The translations under genes were made by a program, and so were the position numbers. This document shows positions 1 through 9,004 of a DNA stretch of 48,040 bases, in pieces. How positions within the stretch are numbered: position 1 is the stretch's first letter; every line of letters begins with the position of its first letter. The stretch is from a virus: IMG/VR virus record IMGVR_UViG_3300032285_004110, positions 1 to 48,040 of that record; one strand, given 5' to 3'. Below the pieces are notes generated by a model. It was not told the origin of the DNA, did not search any database, and saw only the letters and a list, made by a program, of their open reading frames with translations.

Positions 1-162
1 TTGATTTGCCGTTTCTTTTTGATCTAACCATTTACCAAAAGCACTCGTTTCTTTATTAATCATCCAGCGTTTTCCACACATTATACAAAATAATTCCATA
101 TGTAGTTTTTGTGAGAATACTCTGTCTACAAAAACTCTTCCACGACATTTACCGCACCACAT
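1..162 (-). CDS. Zinc-ribbon protein (3' truncated by window edge)
   Basis: An open frame starts with ATG at 162-160 and runs off the window after 54 codons. The protein begins MWCGKCRGRV and has a second CxxC (CIMCGK) about 30 residues later, so it carries the four cysteines of a small zinc ribbon. The start shares one base with the stop of the metallophosphoesterase (TAATG), which indicates translational coupling; a GGAAAG lies upstream. Function is unknown. Small zinc ribbons of this kind are common phage accessory proteins and may bind nucleic acid or act as adaptors. The C-terminus is not visible. Confidence 0.6.
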   Translation of the reverse strand, partial: MWCGKCRGRVFVDRVFSQKLHMELFCIMCGKRWMINKETSAFGKWLDQKETANQ

Positions 163-962
163 TACAGTGTAAAAAACTTTCCATCCACTACACAGCTATA
201 ATCTGGTGAAACATGAATCATTTGAATATGAGGATAGTCATTTACAATATGTGCTACCGCAAATCCTTTTTGCCAATCATGGTGCTGAGTATATTTCATT
301 CCTGGGCCCTTTTCATCACACATGTGACCAATTTCATAGCCACGCAAAGTTTCGCCTTGTCCATTATTTCTAAGTTCATATGTTACCATATGAGAAGCAA
401 TTCTGTGTGAGTGTCCACGAATTAAAGAAATCTGCATATCTTCCATATCTTTTCTTGCTGATCCAGTTGCTGCAATTGAAAGTCCATGGTGTACATGTAT
501 ATCTCCAAAACGACGTTTAGGGAGTTCATCATAAAAAATATATTCATATCCCAATGAATCTAAAGACCAGAGCGCTTCTGGCGTTACTTCATTTGCATAG
601 TCTGGAAGCTTTTTATCAATATAATCAAAAATTCTAATATCGTGATTTCCAAGCGCTGAAAATAATTGTGCATCTGGAAGCATTTCTCTTGTTTTAGCAT
701 AAAAATCTCTAGCGCCTTTTGCTTCATGCCTCATCATTGGAACAATTAAATCACGACTGTCATCCTTGTGAAGTTGCATAAATTCTGCAGAACGACCTTC
801 TGTATACTTGCTATAGCATGCCTGATCGTCGGTGTCTCCCAAATAATCAACAACATCTGGCTTAAACCACTTCATTACTTTAAACCATAGTGCAATCATT
901 TTATCATCTTGATATGGAAACTGCTGGTCGGATGATAGCATCCACTTTAAATCGTTACTCAT
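162..962 (-). CDS. Calcineurin-like metallophosphoesterase
   Basis: This 266-residue protein carries the metallophosphoesterase motifs in order: D12-x-Q14 (the usual second residue is His, here Gln), G42-D43, G105-N-H-D108, HVHHG at 156-160 and G183-H-S-H186. Family members bind two metal ions and cleave phosphomono- or diesters; phage members include nucleic-acid phosphatases and nucleases, and the substrate here cannot be told. It has no signal peptide or membrane segment, so it is probably cytosolic. It is the first gene after the structural block and has its own promoter and leader hairpin. A GAAGG Shine-Dalgarno sits 6 nt before ATG. The downstream zinc-ribbon gene overlaps its stop codon. 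Confidence 0.88.
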   Translation of the reverse strand: MSNDLKWMLSSDQQFPYQDDKMIALWFKVMKWFKPDVVDYLGDTDDQACYSKYTEGRSAEFMQLHKDDSRDLIVPMMRHEAKGARDFYAKTREMLPDAQLFSALGNHDIRIFDYIDKKLPDYANEVTPEALWSLDSLGYEYIFYDELPKRRFGDIHVHHGLSIAATGSARKDMEDMQISLIRGHSHRIASHMVTYELRNNGQGETLRGYEIGHMCDEKGPGMKYTQHHDWQKGFAVAHIVNDYPHIQMIHVSPDYSCVVDGKFFTL

Positions 963-981
963 TATTTACCTTCATACGAAA

Positions 982-1003
982 AAAGTCACGGGTACGTGAC
1001 TTT
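982..1003 (-). terminator. Perfect 9-bp hairpin with U-tract in the metallophosphoesterase leader
   Basis: Arms 982-990 (AAAGTCACG) and 995-1003 (CGTGACTTT) are perfect complements around a 4-nt loop. Read on the minus strand the second arm runs into six T residues, the form of a Rho-independent terminator. It lies after the lectin-like gene (stop at 1048) and would end the structural transcript. It also lies downstream of the promoter at 1016-1043, so it falls inside the leader of the metallophosphoesterase transcript and may attenuate it. Confidence 0.7.
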
Positions 1004-1005
1004 GA

Positions 1006-1043
1006 TGTTACAATTATTGTAACATATGATTATGGTTTGTCAA
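1006..1043 (-). promoter_or_regulatory. Sigma70-type promoter with palindromic operator over the -10
   Basis: On the minus strand there is a consensus -35 TTGACA (1043-1038), a 16-nt spacer, and -10 TACAAT (1021-1016) preceded by TGT (extended -10). A perfect 9+1+9 palindrome (1006-1024, arms TGTTACAAT and ATTGTAACA) covers the -10 box and the probable start region, the position of a repressor operator. Transcription would start near 1009 and read directly into the hairpin at 982-1003. This is the best -35 match in the window. Confidence 0.75.
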
Positions 1044-1047
1044 TAGT

Positions 1048-1482
1048 TTAGGCTAAAACCCCTGTAGCAAAAAGAACAATCTTTAATTTAGTTGAAGTTG
1101 ATGTTCTAAATTTTACCTTTGCAGATGTTGTTGTTACTGCAGTTACCTGTGAAAAAACCTGAGACTGTGCAAATGTTGGCTGATCTAAACCTTCTGTATA
1201 AACTTGAACCCAACATTTTGGAGCTTCTGCAAATGGTTTAGCAAATTTAAACTCTTTTTCAGTAACAGTAGCTCCTCCAGATATTGATACAAGTTGTGGC
1301 CCAACAGCCTGAACTGTGCTGGATACGGTTGTAGATGATCCTGATGCAGTTGTGTTTGCAAGGGTAATTGTAGAAATTGTAGAGCCTTTATTAATTTCAT
1401 TTAAATCTAATATAATGTTATTAATAAGTTCCGCTGTTACTGGGTCGCCAGCATTGATATTTTTTGATTTTAAATCTGCCAT
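1048..1482 (-). CDS. Putative lectin-like tail protein (H-type lectin-like)
   Basis: A 144-residue protein. The N-terminal half is a Ser/Thr-rich linker after a helix (ELINNIILDLNEIN). The C-terminal half reads as a beta-sandwich: KEFKFAKPFAEAPKCWVQ, then FSQVTAVTTTSAKVKF, then LKIVLFATG. That pattern (F-x-x-pF-x-x-xP, then VT...F/V, then an aliphatic strand ending in A-x-G) resembles H-type lectin domains, which bind N-acetylgalactosamine-type sugars in other proteins. The match is by eye and modest. An AGGAG 6 nt before ATG is part of the preceding gene's end. It is the last gene of the tail block before a terminator, a usual place for an accessory receptor-binding protein. Confidence 0.5.
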   Translation of the reverse strand: MADLKSKNINAGDPVTAELINNIILDLNEINKGSTISTITLANTTASGSSTTVSSTVQAVGPQLVSISGGATVTEKEFKFAKPFAEAPKCWVQVYTEGLDQPTFAQSQVFSQVTAVTTTSAKVKFRTSTSTKLKIVLFATGVLA

Positions 1483-1485
1483 TTT

Positions 1486-1641
1486 TTACTCCTGTGTTTC
1501 TGCTGCAGCTTCTTGCTTTTGAATTTGTTCTACTAGCTGTGTAATCTCTGCACGAAGCACCGCAACATGAGTTTCATATTGTGAGACAATCTCACCAATT
1601 CTTTGCTGTAATGCCTGTATTACTAATTCTGCTTTATCCAT
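1486..1641 (-). CDS. Small coiled-coil protein
   Basis: A 51-residue ORF lies between the S74 fibre and the lectin-like gene. Its ATG (1641-1639) shares one base with the fibre stop (TAATG), and its stop is 3 nt from the next ATG. The sequence starts MDKAELVIQALQQRIGEI and is almost entirely predicted helix with hydrophobic residues at heptad spacing and an Ala/Glu/Gln-rich tail. There is no membrane segment, so it is not an obvious holin or spanin. It may be a small trimeric or dimeric tail accessory coil or a fibre chaperone. Function unknown. Confidence 0.6.
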   Translation of the reverse strand: MDKAELVIQALQQRIGEIVSQYETHVAVLRAEITQLVEQIQKQEAAAETQE

Positions 1642-4292
1642 TATATACCTTTCAAAGTATTTACTTCTTCTTGTAATGATTCTACCATATTTGATAATTC
1701 TTGTATAGCTTTTGTTAATGGGGCTATAAATGATTCCATAGATAATCCCTGCAAGCTTTCTGGATCTGAGGGGTCATCCATTGACCAACCAGCAAAATCA
1801 TCTACCCCAGATTTATCTACTGCTTCTTTTACATCTTGAGCAATAAATCCCCAGTGTCTTCTAACTCCTGGTCTTGGAGTATAAGTAGGCCTTCCATCAT
1901 TTCCTAATATTACTTCTCCATTTTCATTTTTATTTAAAATATTTTCTCCAGATATTTTTTTAAATGAAACTGGCTTTAAAGAATTTATAAAATCAAGACC
2001 GAGTACGCTTGGCTCAATTTCTTTTTTAAGCCTAATATCAGATGTTATATTAGAATAGTCTGCTGCATAAAGTCTAGTCCATCTTAATGGGCCAATTCCT
2101 GAAGATGTGAGTCCTAAAGCATTTGAATTATCTGACCATGGATAAAAATGAGTTGTCCATCCAGATCTATTTGATGCATAGAAGCCTACACCATTTAATG
2201 TAATACCATTAGATGAACCAGGGTTTGCATTTAAATATGCATAAGCGCTATTTGATCCAAAGTTTACTATGTATCCAGTTCCAGTAACATTTATGCTTGC
2301 AGCAGACAATGTTCCAGCATTAACCTTATCTGCATTTAATGAGAATGTAGAAATAAAATCTGCAACTACTGCCTGAGCAGATACTGTTCCAGTTGTTATT
2401 TTCCCGCCATTTATAGTTGTTGTTGTTACGCTACTATTAATGCTATTTACAATAGCATCTCTATTAAAGCTTGTAGACGGCAATGCGGCATCTGCAATAG
2501 CTTTTGCAGCTGCTGCAGAAACTTTAGCGGTATTAGCATCTGTTGCAGCTTGTTGTGCTGCTGTTGATGCAGAATTTGCAGTAGATACTGCTGTTGAGGC
2601 ATTTGTAACAACTGTTGACGCAGTGGTTCCACCTATTGTGACAGTTCCAGCAATTGATGCATTTCCATCAATTACTGCTCCTGTTGCATAAAGTTTTCCA
2701 TTTAAATCTACTTTAAATGCTGCAGCTGATGCAGATTGAGATCCTACCCAAAGTCTATATGTTGAATCTGTTGCACTTAATCTTACAATTGAAGGAAGAG
2801 TTCCTGTTATATCTCCTAAAGTTATATTACCATTACTATCAAATATTGTTCCGTTTCGAGATATAGTTCCATATGTTTGTCCAGAGGGTACATTGATTGT
2901 CCAACCTGCAATGTAACCTTGTTTTGCATCCAATTTTCCATCAGCTTGAGTAATTGCCACTGTTTGATTATTATTTGTATCATATGCAAATAATCCTGCG
3001 CTATTTAATCTTACTCTTGCACCCGTATTTGGTTGTGTTCCAGCATACAAGGATCCTGTTGATATTTGAACATCTCCGCTAAAAGAGCCACCAGTTGCAT
3101 TTATTTTACCTGTTGTATATAAATCTGATCCGTCCCAATATAAAAAGTTTGTTGCGCTACCTACTCTAAATTGACCTGTATTAAGCCAGTAATTATGTCC
3201 AAAATTTGTTGTTGATTTGTTAAGTATTATTCCACTATAATTACCTGAAGTTTGTGATGGAGTTATTGTTGTAGATGTATTTATAGATTGAGATATTCCT
3301 GTTCCTATTTTAAATAGGTCTGCTGTTTTTCCGCCGATTGAAATAATTGATCTTAGTTGTGCAAAAGCATCTGATGGAGCATTTGCATCCACAATTGGCC
3401 CAACTGTTCCAGATTGGGATCCTAACCATGTCAAAGCATTGTATGGACTTTTTGCTGTTACTTGCCAATAGTAAAGTGTATTAGGGATAAGTCCAGTTAT
3501 ATCAAAAGTTGTTGTTGCTTTACCATCAACTTGTCCATATTCCCACAAAGGATTAGTTGTTGTTGCTGGATTTTGGGTTGTCCACCTTATTACATATCCT
3601 GAAGTATTATTGTCTGAGTTTGCTGTCCATGAGGCTGTAAGCTTTGCACTAAAACCACTTTTATCATTTGCATCTATTGATCCCGTTACTGATGCAGATT
3701 GCGGTGCAGCTGGCGGAGTAGAAGTATCTGGATCTGCATTTTTAGGAGTTACTGATCCCCCAGCATCTGGCCCTACTGCAATAACATCTGTATTATTTTG
3801 AGTAAGCCATTTGTCTCTTGATCTTACTTTAACCCAACGTGGAGCAAAATCAGATGTATTGATTGTTACGTTTGTTGATGTTCCAACATATACGATGTAC
3901 TGATTTGCAAAATCTGCAGTAAGGCTTTCAAATATTACAACATCTTCTTGAATACTTGTTGGATCTATTGTAAATTTAACTCCATATGATTTAAATCCTG
4001 CAGTTAATGTTAAATTTTGTACACCTTTAGTATAATTTGGAATATCAAATCCATATTGAACTGTTGGTGATCTTGGGCCTTCTGTAACAATATGCGTCTC
4101 TGGGTTTTCATATAAATAGTTAAACCAAAATGAAAATACTTTTGCAGCCCTTGTTAGAGGAAGTTTTAGCTTTACTTCGTATGAACCTGGTGATGTTTTA
4201 GATGCCGCATCTGCTGCAGCATCTGTAGTTTTTTGTAAATCAGGAAATAAAAAATTTGCATCGCCTGGATTATCTGCATAATAACTTGCCAT
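1641..4292 (-). CDS. Tail fibre with fibronectin-III domain and peptidase S74 chaperone
   Basis: An 883-residue fibre. The N-terminus (about 1-185) is beta-rich and may attach to the tail tip. A fibronectin type III domain spans about 187-295 (TPPAAP linker, then LTASWTANSDNNTSGYVIRW and YYWQVTA). A long beta/glycine fibre and an Ala-rich coil (about 530-630) follow. The C-terminus is an intramolecular chaperone/auto-protease of the S74 family: the cleavage serine is S751-D752, with RLKK next to it and GFIAQDV and ESFIAPLTKAIQEL downstream. S74 domains help the fibre trimerise and then cut themselves off. A homologous S74 domain ends the gene at 28194-29390. The start overlaps the upstream stop (TGATG). 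Confidence 0.88.
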   Translation of the reverse strand: MASYYADNPGDANFLFPDLQKTTDAAADAASKTSPGSYEVKLKLPLTRAAKVFSFWFNYLYENPETHIVTEGPRSPTVQYGFDIPNYTKGVQNLTLTAGFKSYGVKFTIDPTSIQEDVVIFESLTADFANQYIVYVGTSTNVTINTSDFAPRWVKVRSRDKWLTQNNTDVIAVGPDAGGSVTPKNADPDTSTPPAAPQSASVTGSIDANDKSGFSAKLTASWTANSDNNTSGYVIRWTTQNPATTTNPLWEYGQVDGKATTTFDITGLIPNTLYYWQVTAKSPYNALTWLGSQSGTVGPIVDANAPSDAFAQLRSIISIGGKTADLFKIGTGISQSINTSTTITPSQTSGNYSGIILNKSTTNFGHNYWLNTGQFRVGSATNFLYWDGSDLYTTGKINATGGSFSGDVQISTGSLYAGTQPNTGARVRLNSAGLFAYDTNNNQTVAITQADGKLDAKQGYIAGWTINVPSGQTYGTISRNGTIFDSNGNITLGDITGTLPSIVRLSATDSTYRLWVGSQSASAAAFKVDLNGKLYATGAVIDGNASIAGTVTIGGTTASTVVTNASTAVSTANSASTAAQQAATDANTAKVSAAAAKAIADAALPSTSFNRDAIVNSINSSVTTTTINGGKITTGTVSAQAVVADFISTFSLNADKVNAGTLSAASINVTGTGYIVNFGSNSAYAYLNANPGSSNGITLNGVGFYASNRSGWTTHFYPWSDNSNALGLTSSGIGPLRWTRLYAADYSNITSDIRLKKEIEPSVLGLDFINSLKPVSFKKISGENILNKNENGEVILGNDGRPTYTPRPGVRRHWGFIAQDVKEAVDKSGVDDFAGWSMDDPSDPESLQGLSMESFIAPLTKAIQELSNMVESLQEEVNTLKGI

Positions 4293-5248
4293 CAGAAATC
4301 AAGACCTAGCCTATATTCTATATCCATTTGTTTCCCCAAAGGCTTAATGATTGAAGTTGATAAAACTGATCTGCTTATTAATCCATAATCTGATCTAAAA
4401 GCATCTTCGTCATTAATTCTTAAACCATCAAATAATACATTTGATTGTCCCGAATTTTTTGCTTTAATCCCAACAGATAATTTAACAATAGATTGATTAT
4501 CTGGTGTTCCATTACCATAACCACTTGTATATAAATTATTTAATGTTAAAGATTTTATCTTATACCCTATTGAAGTATCTGATGGATATCTAATTTCATA
4601 ATAGTTATCATTTGAATCATATGTTCTAATAAAAATGTAATCAAGATTTAAATCTGATTGATAGTATGCTAATGTTAAGCTATCATTTGAACTGTAGCCA
4701 GAGATATCAAGGTTAAAATTATAGAAATAATTTTTAGATCGTGAAGAAGCTGCATCCATAGACATATAATAGCTTCCAATTTTTGGCTCAGATGATGTTA
4801 ATGCTTCTACAAAGTTTCCATCTGAATCATACCATTCTTGATTATTTTCAAATGTAGATATTGAGTTACTTGCGTAATCTGTACTTCCAAATGTTGCGGA
4901 CGGGAATAAGCCAACTTCATTTATTACTCCAGCAACGTCTACTGGTATAGTTGTCTTATACACTATGCCGTAAGTGCTTTCACCTGTAGTTTGGCTTGTT
5001 TGTATATCTATGCTGCTCATGTTTACAAATGATTTATAAAATTCAAATTCAAGCTGAGTATCATTTACTGTTGCTTGTGTTGATCCTACCCCTAAAACTA
5101 TATCTTTTGAGTTAGAGATTGCTTTGCCTGCAAGGTATTGGGTAATGTATCTTTTACCAAACTTAGTTAAAATATTTTTGCTGCGGTATATTTCTTTTCC
5201 ATCTTCATAAAAAAAATATTCACCTGTTAAATTTAAATTATTGTCCAT
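4292..5248 (-). CDS. Putative minor tail / tail-tip protein
   Basis: A 318-residue protein with no membrane segment. The N-terminal 110 residues read like a tail-tip fibre-adaptor domain: KNILTKFGKRYITQYL, then IVLGVGSTQAT, then TIPVDVAGVINEVGLF. The rest is rich in Asp, Asn, Ser and Tyr with alternating beta strands (ISGYSSNDSLTLAYY), as in phage beta-sandwich receptor-binding or carbohydrate-binding modules. It starts inside the end of the preceding gene (11-nt overlap) with AGGAG 9 nt upstream of ATG, and it is followed directly by the S74 fibre, so it probably joins the fibre to the tail tip. This assignment rests on context and weak pattern resemblance. Confidence 0.55.
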   Translation of the reverse strand: MDNNLNLTGEYFFYEDGKEIYRSKNILTKFGKRYITQYLAGKAISNSKDIVLGVGSTQATVNDTQLEFEFYKSFVNMSSIDIQTSQTTGESTYGIVYKTTIPVDVAGVINEVGLFPSATFGSTDYASNSISTFENNQEWYDSDGNFVEALTSSEPKIGSYYMSMDAASSRSKNYFYNFNLDISGYSSNDSLTLAYYQSDLNLDYIFIRTYDSNDNYYEIRYPSDTSIGYKIKSLTLNNLYTSGYGNGTPDNQSIVKLSVGIKAKNSGQSNVLFDGLRINDEDAFRSDYGLISRSVLSTSIIKPLGKQMDIEYRLGLDF

Positions 5249-5603
5249 ATCCGTGTACTCCTACTACTGCATCGCCTATATGATTTTTAATGTTAAAAAC
5301 AAATTCAACATATTGATTTTTATTATCGTCTGTAATCATTTTTTTGCTAACTAAAGTTATATCTTCTAGGTTTGGTGCATCCAACCCGCTGTAAAATGCT
5401 TCTTCTTCTGCAGCAACCTCTTCATCAATAGTTGTTTGATCATCTGTATTTGCTAGCCCTGAAACACCTATCTCTTCTAGTGTTGATGGATCAACAATCA
5501 CATAATAATCTGGTTTTAAAGTTTTTATTAATGGGTCTCCTGGAAAAAGCAAAAGCTTTTGTGGCTTTGCTGTTTTTGAAGCTGGCTGCTTTATGTTACT
5601 CAT
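5238..5603 (-). CDS. Hypothetical tail-region protein
   Basis: A 121-residue protein that I do not recognise. It has a short basic N-terminus (KQPASKTAKPQK), a segment LLLFPGDPLIKTL, an acidic stretch (DEEVAAEEEAFY) and a C-terminal beta-strand region (VEFVFNIKNHIGDAVVGVHG). It is probably a minor virion protein, judged only from its place between the tail hub and the tip protein. There is no Shine-Dalgarno before the ATG; instead a TGG-TAGAAT box lies 6 nt upstream, suggesting an additional leaderless transcript. Confidence 0.5.
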   Translation of the reverse strand: MSNIKQPASKTAKPQKLLLFPGDPLIKTLKPDYYVIVDPSTLEEIGVSGLANTDDQTTIDEEVAAEEEAFYSGLDAPNLEDITLVSKKMITDDNKNQYVEFVFNIKNHIGDAVVGVHGYGQ

Positions 5604-5609
5604 ATTTAC

Positions 5610-5618
5610 ATTCTACCA
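5610..5618 (-). promoter_or_regulatory. Extended -10 box, leaderless start for the 5238-5603 gene
   Basis: Minus strand TGG-TAGAAT with the last T 6 nt before the ATG at 5603. There is no Shine-Dalgarno and no convincing -35. The same box and spacing occur at 32344-32352 and 29397-29405. Confidence 0.4.
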
Positions 5619-5620
5619 TT

Positions 5621-8600
5621 TCATCCCGTATAAATCGATCTGCAAGTTATTTTTGTTGTTGGTGAGGACTGGTTGTCATAAGTTGTATCCAAAGACAGTA
5701 CTGCAAACTTGCTTGCTGAATATCCTGAAGGTGTGTCCGTATCTTCTGAGGAGTATATTTTATTTTGTGGATAAGAAATTTCAATTACATCTCCTATTTG
5801 AATCAATGGGTTTATAAATGTTTCTAAGGTAACTACTCTTTGCTGTTTAGACCATTGCTCTGTCATCCATTTTGCTAAATCTCTAGCCTCTGTTTCTCTT
5901 TGAATCCATGTGGACTCAAAACTAACTTGCTCTTGTTTGTCTAAATCTGTTAATGTTGGATCTATATATTCAAATGGGTCTGATGGAACAATAAAATCTC
6001 CTACAACAGTAAAAGACTTTTCTTCACCATTTGCTAATGAAGCAAAAGCTCCGCTGTTATTCATTGCAAATATATCCATTGTAAAAGAATCTATTGATTC
6101 TCCAACAATTGTAACGTCTGGGTTATTTACGAGCTGAGAATATTTTGGAAATCCTGGAGTAGTATATCTAGTTTGTATTCTTCTAAGTTCTCTTGCGACT
6201 GGACCAAATTCTTTTATCCAGGAGGGGCTATCTATTTTTTTGCCTTGATCAAAAATAAAGTCTCCAAAATTTTTAACAACAGAAGATTCGCCGCCTAAAA
6301 ATCCTTTATATAAATTAAAACTATTATTAGCTAAAAATTCTGCTGAGGCTATTGAAGATGAATAGACGTAGTCAAAAGCAGATATCCCCTGAAGAGATAA
6401 TAAACCAATTTTTTCTGTTATGTTTAACGGATTAGAATCAACAACAACAAATGTTTTATTATTTATTAAAATTTTAAGCGCAAGAACTTTAGTTGTTCCC
6501 CCAGTTGGGACTGAATAATTTGCACGAATGTCTATTCTATAAAGCTGACCACCATTAATATTTGTAATAATTGTTCCGTCTGTATCTTTTTGAGAGTTAG
6601 TCATAGACACAGGTTTTCCATCAACTATTTTATAAAAATTTACATCCCTATAATTTTTTTCACCATTAGAATTTTGCGATGTTGATACTGTAAGCAAATA
6701 TCCGCTTTTATTATCTGAGCTTAAAGAAAATGCCAAACCAGAAGTAACTCTTTGCTCGCCAGTTCCTAACTGAGTTTTTGGATCTTTAACCAAAGGAAAG
6801 TACATGTTGGTTCCTATAACAAAGCTGTCGCCATTTAAATATTTTGCATTAGTTGTTGCCATTGAATAAATTGTATTTTGCTTATAAGAATTTGGCAAAG
6901 TTTTATCTGCATTTACAACTGTAGTTGCATCAGGTGCAAATAAAGTCATCATAGATTTTGGTATCGGATTAAATAAATTATTTGTGGCTGATGCAACAAC
7001 TTCTTTTAATGTAAAAACAGATTGATCTGATGTAATTGTTCCAGCAACGCTGTCCCACTTTTTACCTTCCCATTCTGCTGCTAATGTGTCAGTATTTACA
7101 GTGTGAGTCAATGAAGCAGTGTCAGTGCTGGAAACAACATTAAAAACATTTCTAGCTTTTATTCTATATTTACCTGTTGGAGCAAAAGTATTTGGCTTTG
7201 CAAGACCCTGACTTTTTTGAACATCAGATTCAGATTGCATCCATTTATATTTAACAGACAAATCATTAATATCTTGATATTGATATTGTATTGCATCGTA
7301 TTCAATAATTTCTTTTTCAATAACAAGATAGCCACTATAAGAATATAACTGCTTTTCTTGTCCCCTGATTACAACTGGCTCTAAATAGGCAACACCTAAA
7401 GGTGCATAATCGTCTGTTCCTTGTGTGCCCTCTGGTGGAGCAGTTGGCAAAAGATCTTTAGTAAGTGCTGCTGCTCCAAGCGACAATACTGGAGAACTAT
7501 ATAAAATATCTTTCGAGTTAATGTCATAAGAAGAGCTAAGCTGCGGACTATACAAAACCTTAACTGCTTTTGCTGATGGCACAGTCTCTACTGAAAAAGA
7601 TGCTATGTTTGGAAGCTTATCAGATTTTGCACTATACCTAAATGACATTTGTGGAGATTTATTTTTTGCAAATATATAATCTCTTGGATAAAATTGCAAA
7701 ACATCATTTTGATCAAATACAGCAACCATTTGAGTGTCTTTGCATAGATCTTGAATATGTTCCCATACAGTTTTGTTTGGATCTGTATACCAATAATTTG
7801 GAGTTATAGTTGCTGTATCTGTTTCAGCAACATTAAACTTATAATTTGTAAATCCGACAGAGTCCAGCAATCTTCTTATTATTGCAACAGAAGACATGTC
7901 TTTTGTCACAGTATCTGGTGGTTTAATGTACTGTAACTCTTTAGCCCCATCTAAGGCAGTAATTGATACGTCTCCAAATTCACTTATATTTGATGATTCT
8001 AAATAATAAACACCTAAATTTATTTTTTCAGATTCAATAATGACATATGGTTTAATCATAACATTTTTATACAAATTAATTTTATTTTTATCAAAAGCTA
8101 TTGCTTTATCATAATTTTCACATATTCTATCGTATGAATTTAAATTAAGTGAAATTGAATTTGCTGTTACAGAACCTACTGGAACAATTCCATCTACTGA
8201 ATCTGATGCGCTTTGGGATATGGTGAACGATTCTAGTCTTTGTGTTATATCTATAATATATCTTGCAGACATTTCTATTATTCCTAAATATCCGCCTGAT
8301 GTGCTAATTGAATTTATTTGTAATTTTAATCCACTTAAATCAACTCCTGCTGAAGGTGACGATGGTTCTGTTTCTGTCCATGTGGATCCGTTATAATAAA
8401 TATTTACAACACCAGAATCTGGACAGGTTGTTCCTGTGTATATAGTAGACTCTGCACCAGCTAAATTAATTAATTTTAGATTCCAGGAAGTTGGCTTGGA
8501 ATGAGATGCTTCAAACTTAATAGTTATTTTATTTGATATTGCTGTTTTTGATGCAGGATATGTTAACGATAAAATGCAATTTGATAATGAGTTTCCAGAT

Positions 8601-9004
8601 GCTTTGGGGGTTACCCAATATTTATATGCTGTTTTTATACTTGAAAAATAAAGTCTTTTAGAAAATTCTTTAGATGAAGCATATGTATCTTTTGAGCCTA
8701 CACCGCTTGATAATGTTGTTACTACGCTTGGATCTCCAGAAATCATATACTGAATTCCAGCGTATTTTGGGCGTCTTGGGTCAATTATGCTAGTTATTGG
8801 AAATAGTTTTTCAAAGGGTTTGTAGGTATACCCTCCCTGATCTGTAGGCGCCGTCAAAGAAGCCGTTAAAACCCCATCTGGAGCCGTTATAGAGGTACCC
8901 TGGATAATGTCATTCATATTATATTCAAGCATGCATCCATTTGTAATTAAAATGCTTGTTGATTTATTTATTGCGTTTAATACATTAGAAGATGCAGTTA
9001 ACAT
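5621..9004 (-). CDS. Tail hub / minor tail protein with jelly-roll insertion
   Basis: With the start at ATG 9004 (TAATG overlap with the upstream stop, AGAGG before it) the protein has 1,127 residues; a frame 11 codons longer exists but overlaps more. Residues about 300-480 look like a siphophage tail-hub domain: SEKINLGVYYLES, then ITALDGAKELQYI, IRRLLDSVGF, TVWEHIQDLCKDT and VAVFDQNDVLQFYPRDY. Residues about 725-885 (SGLAFSLSSDNKSGYLL, KVLALKILINNKTFVVVD, ISAFDYVYSSSIASAEF) resemble a concanavalin/LamG-like sandwich, possibly glycan-binding. The C-terminal part (QRETEARDLAKWMTEQW, then IQIGDVIEISYP) is typical of the closing barrel of hub proteins. Position right after the distal-tail-like gene fits. 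Confidence 0.75.
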   Translation of the reverse strand: MLTASSNVLNAINKSTSILITNGCMLEYNMNDIIQGTSITAPDGVLTASLTAPTDQGGYTYKPFEKLFPITSIIDPRRPKYAGIQYMISGDPSVVTTLSSGVGSKDTYASSKEFSKRLYFSSIKTAYKYWVTPKASGNSLSNCILSLTYPASKTAISNKITIKFEASHSKPTSWNLKLINLAGAESTIYTGTTCPDSGVVNIYYNGSTWTETEPSSPSAGVDLSGLKLQINSISTSGGYLGIIEMSARYIIDITQRLESFTISQSASDSVDGIVPVGSVTANSISLNLNSYDRICENYDKAIAFDKNKINLYKNVMIKPYVIIESEKINLGVYYLESSNISEFGDVSITALDGAKELQYIKPPDTVTKDMSSVAIIRRLLDSVGFTNYKFNVAETDTATITPNYWYTDPNKTVWEHIQDLCKDTQMVAVFDQNDVLQFYPRDYIFAKNKSPQMSFRYSAKSDKLPNIASFSVETVPSAKAVKVLYSPQLSSSYDINSKDILYSSPVLSLGAAALTKDLLPTAPPEGTQGTDDYAPLGVAYLEPVVIRGQEKQLYSYSGYLVIEKEIIEYDAIQYQYQDINDLSVKYKWMQSESDVQKSQGLAKPNTFAPTGKYRIKARNVFNVVSSTDTASLTHTVNTDTLAAEWEGKKWDSVAGTITSDQSVFTLKEVVASATNNLFNPIPKSMMTLFAPDATTVVNADKTLPNSYKQNTIYSMATTNAKYLNGDSFVIGTNMYFPLVKDPKTQLGTGEQRVTSGLAFSLSSDNKSGYLLTVSTSQNSNGEKNYRDVNFYKIVDGKPVSMTNSQKDTDGTIITNINGGQLYRIDIRANYSVPTGGTTKVLALKILINNKTFVVVDSNPLNITEKIGLLSLQGISAFDYVYSSSIASAEFLANNSFNLYKGFLGGESSVVKNFGDFIFDQGKKIDSPSWIKEFGPVARELRRIQTRYTTPGFPKYSQLVNNPDVTIVGESIDSFTMDIFAMNNSGAFASLANGEEKSFTVVGDFIVPSDPFEYIDPTLTDLDKQEQVSFESTWIQRETEARDLAKWMTEQWSKQQRVVTLETFINPLIQIGDVIEISYPQNKIYSSEDTDTPSGYSASKFAVLSLDTTYDNQSSPTTKITCRSIYTG

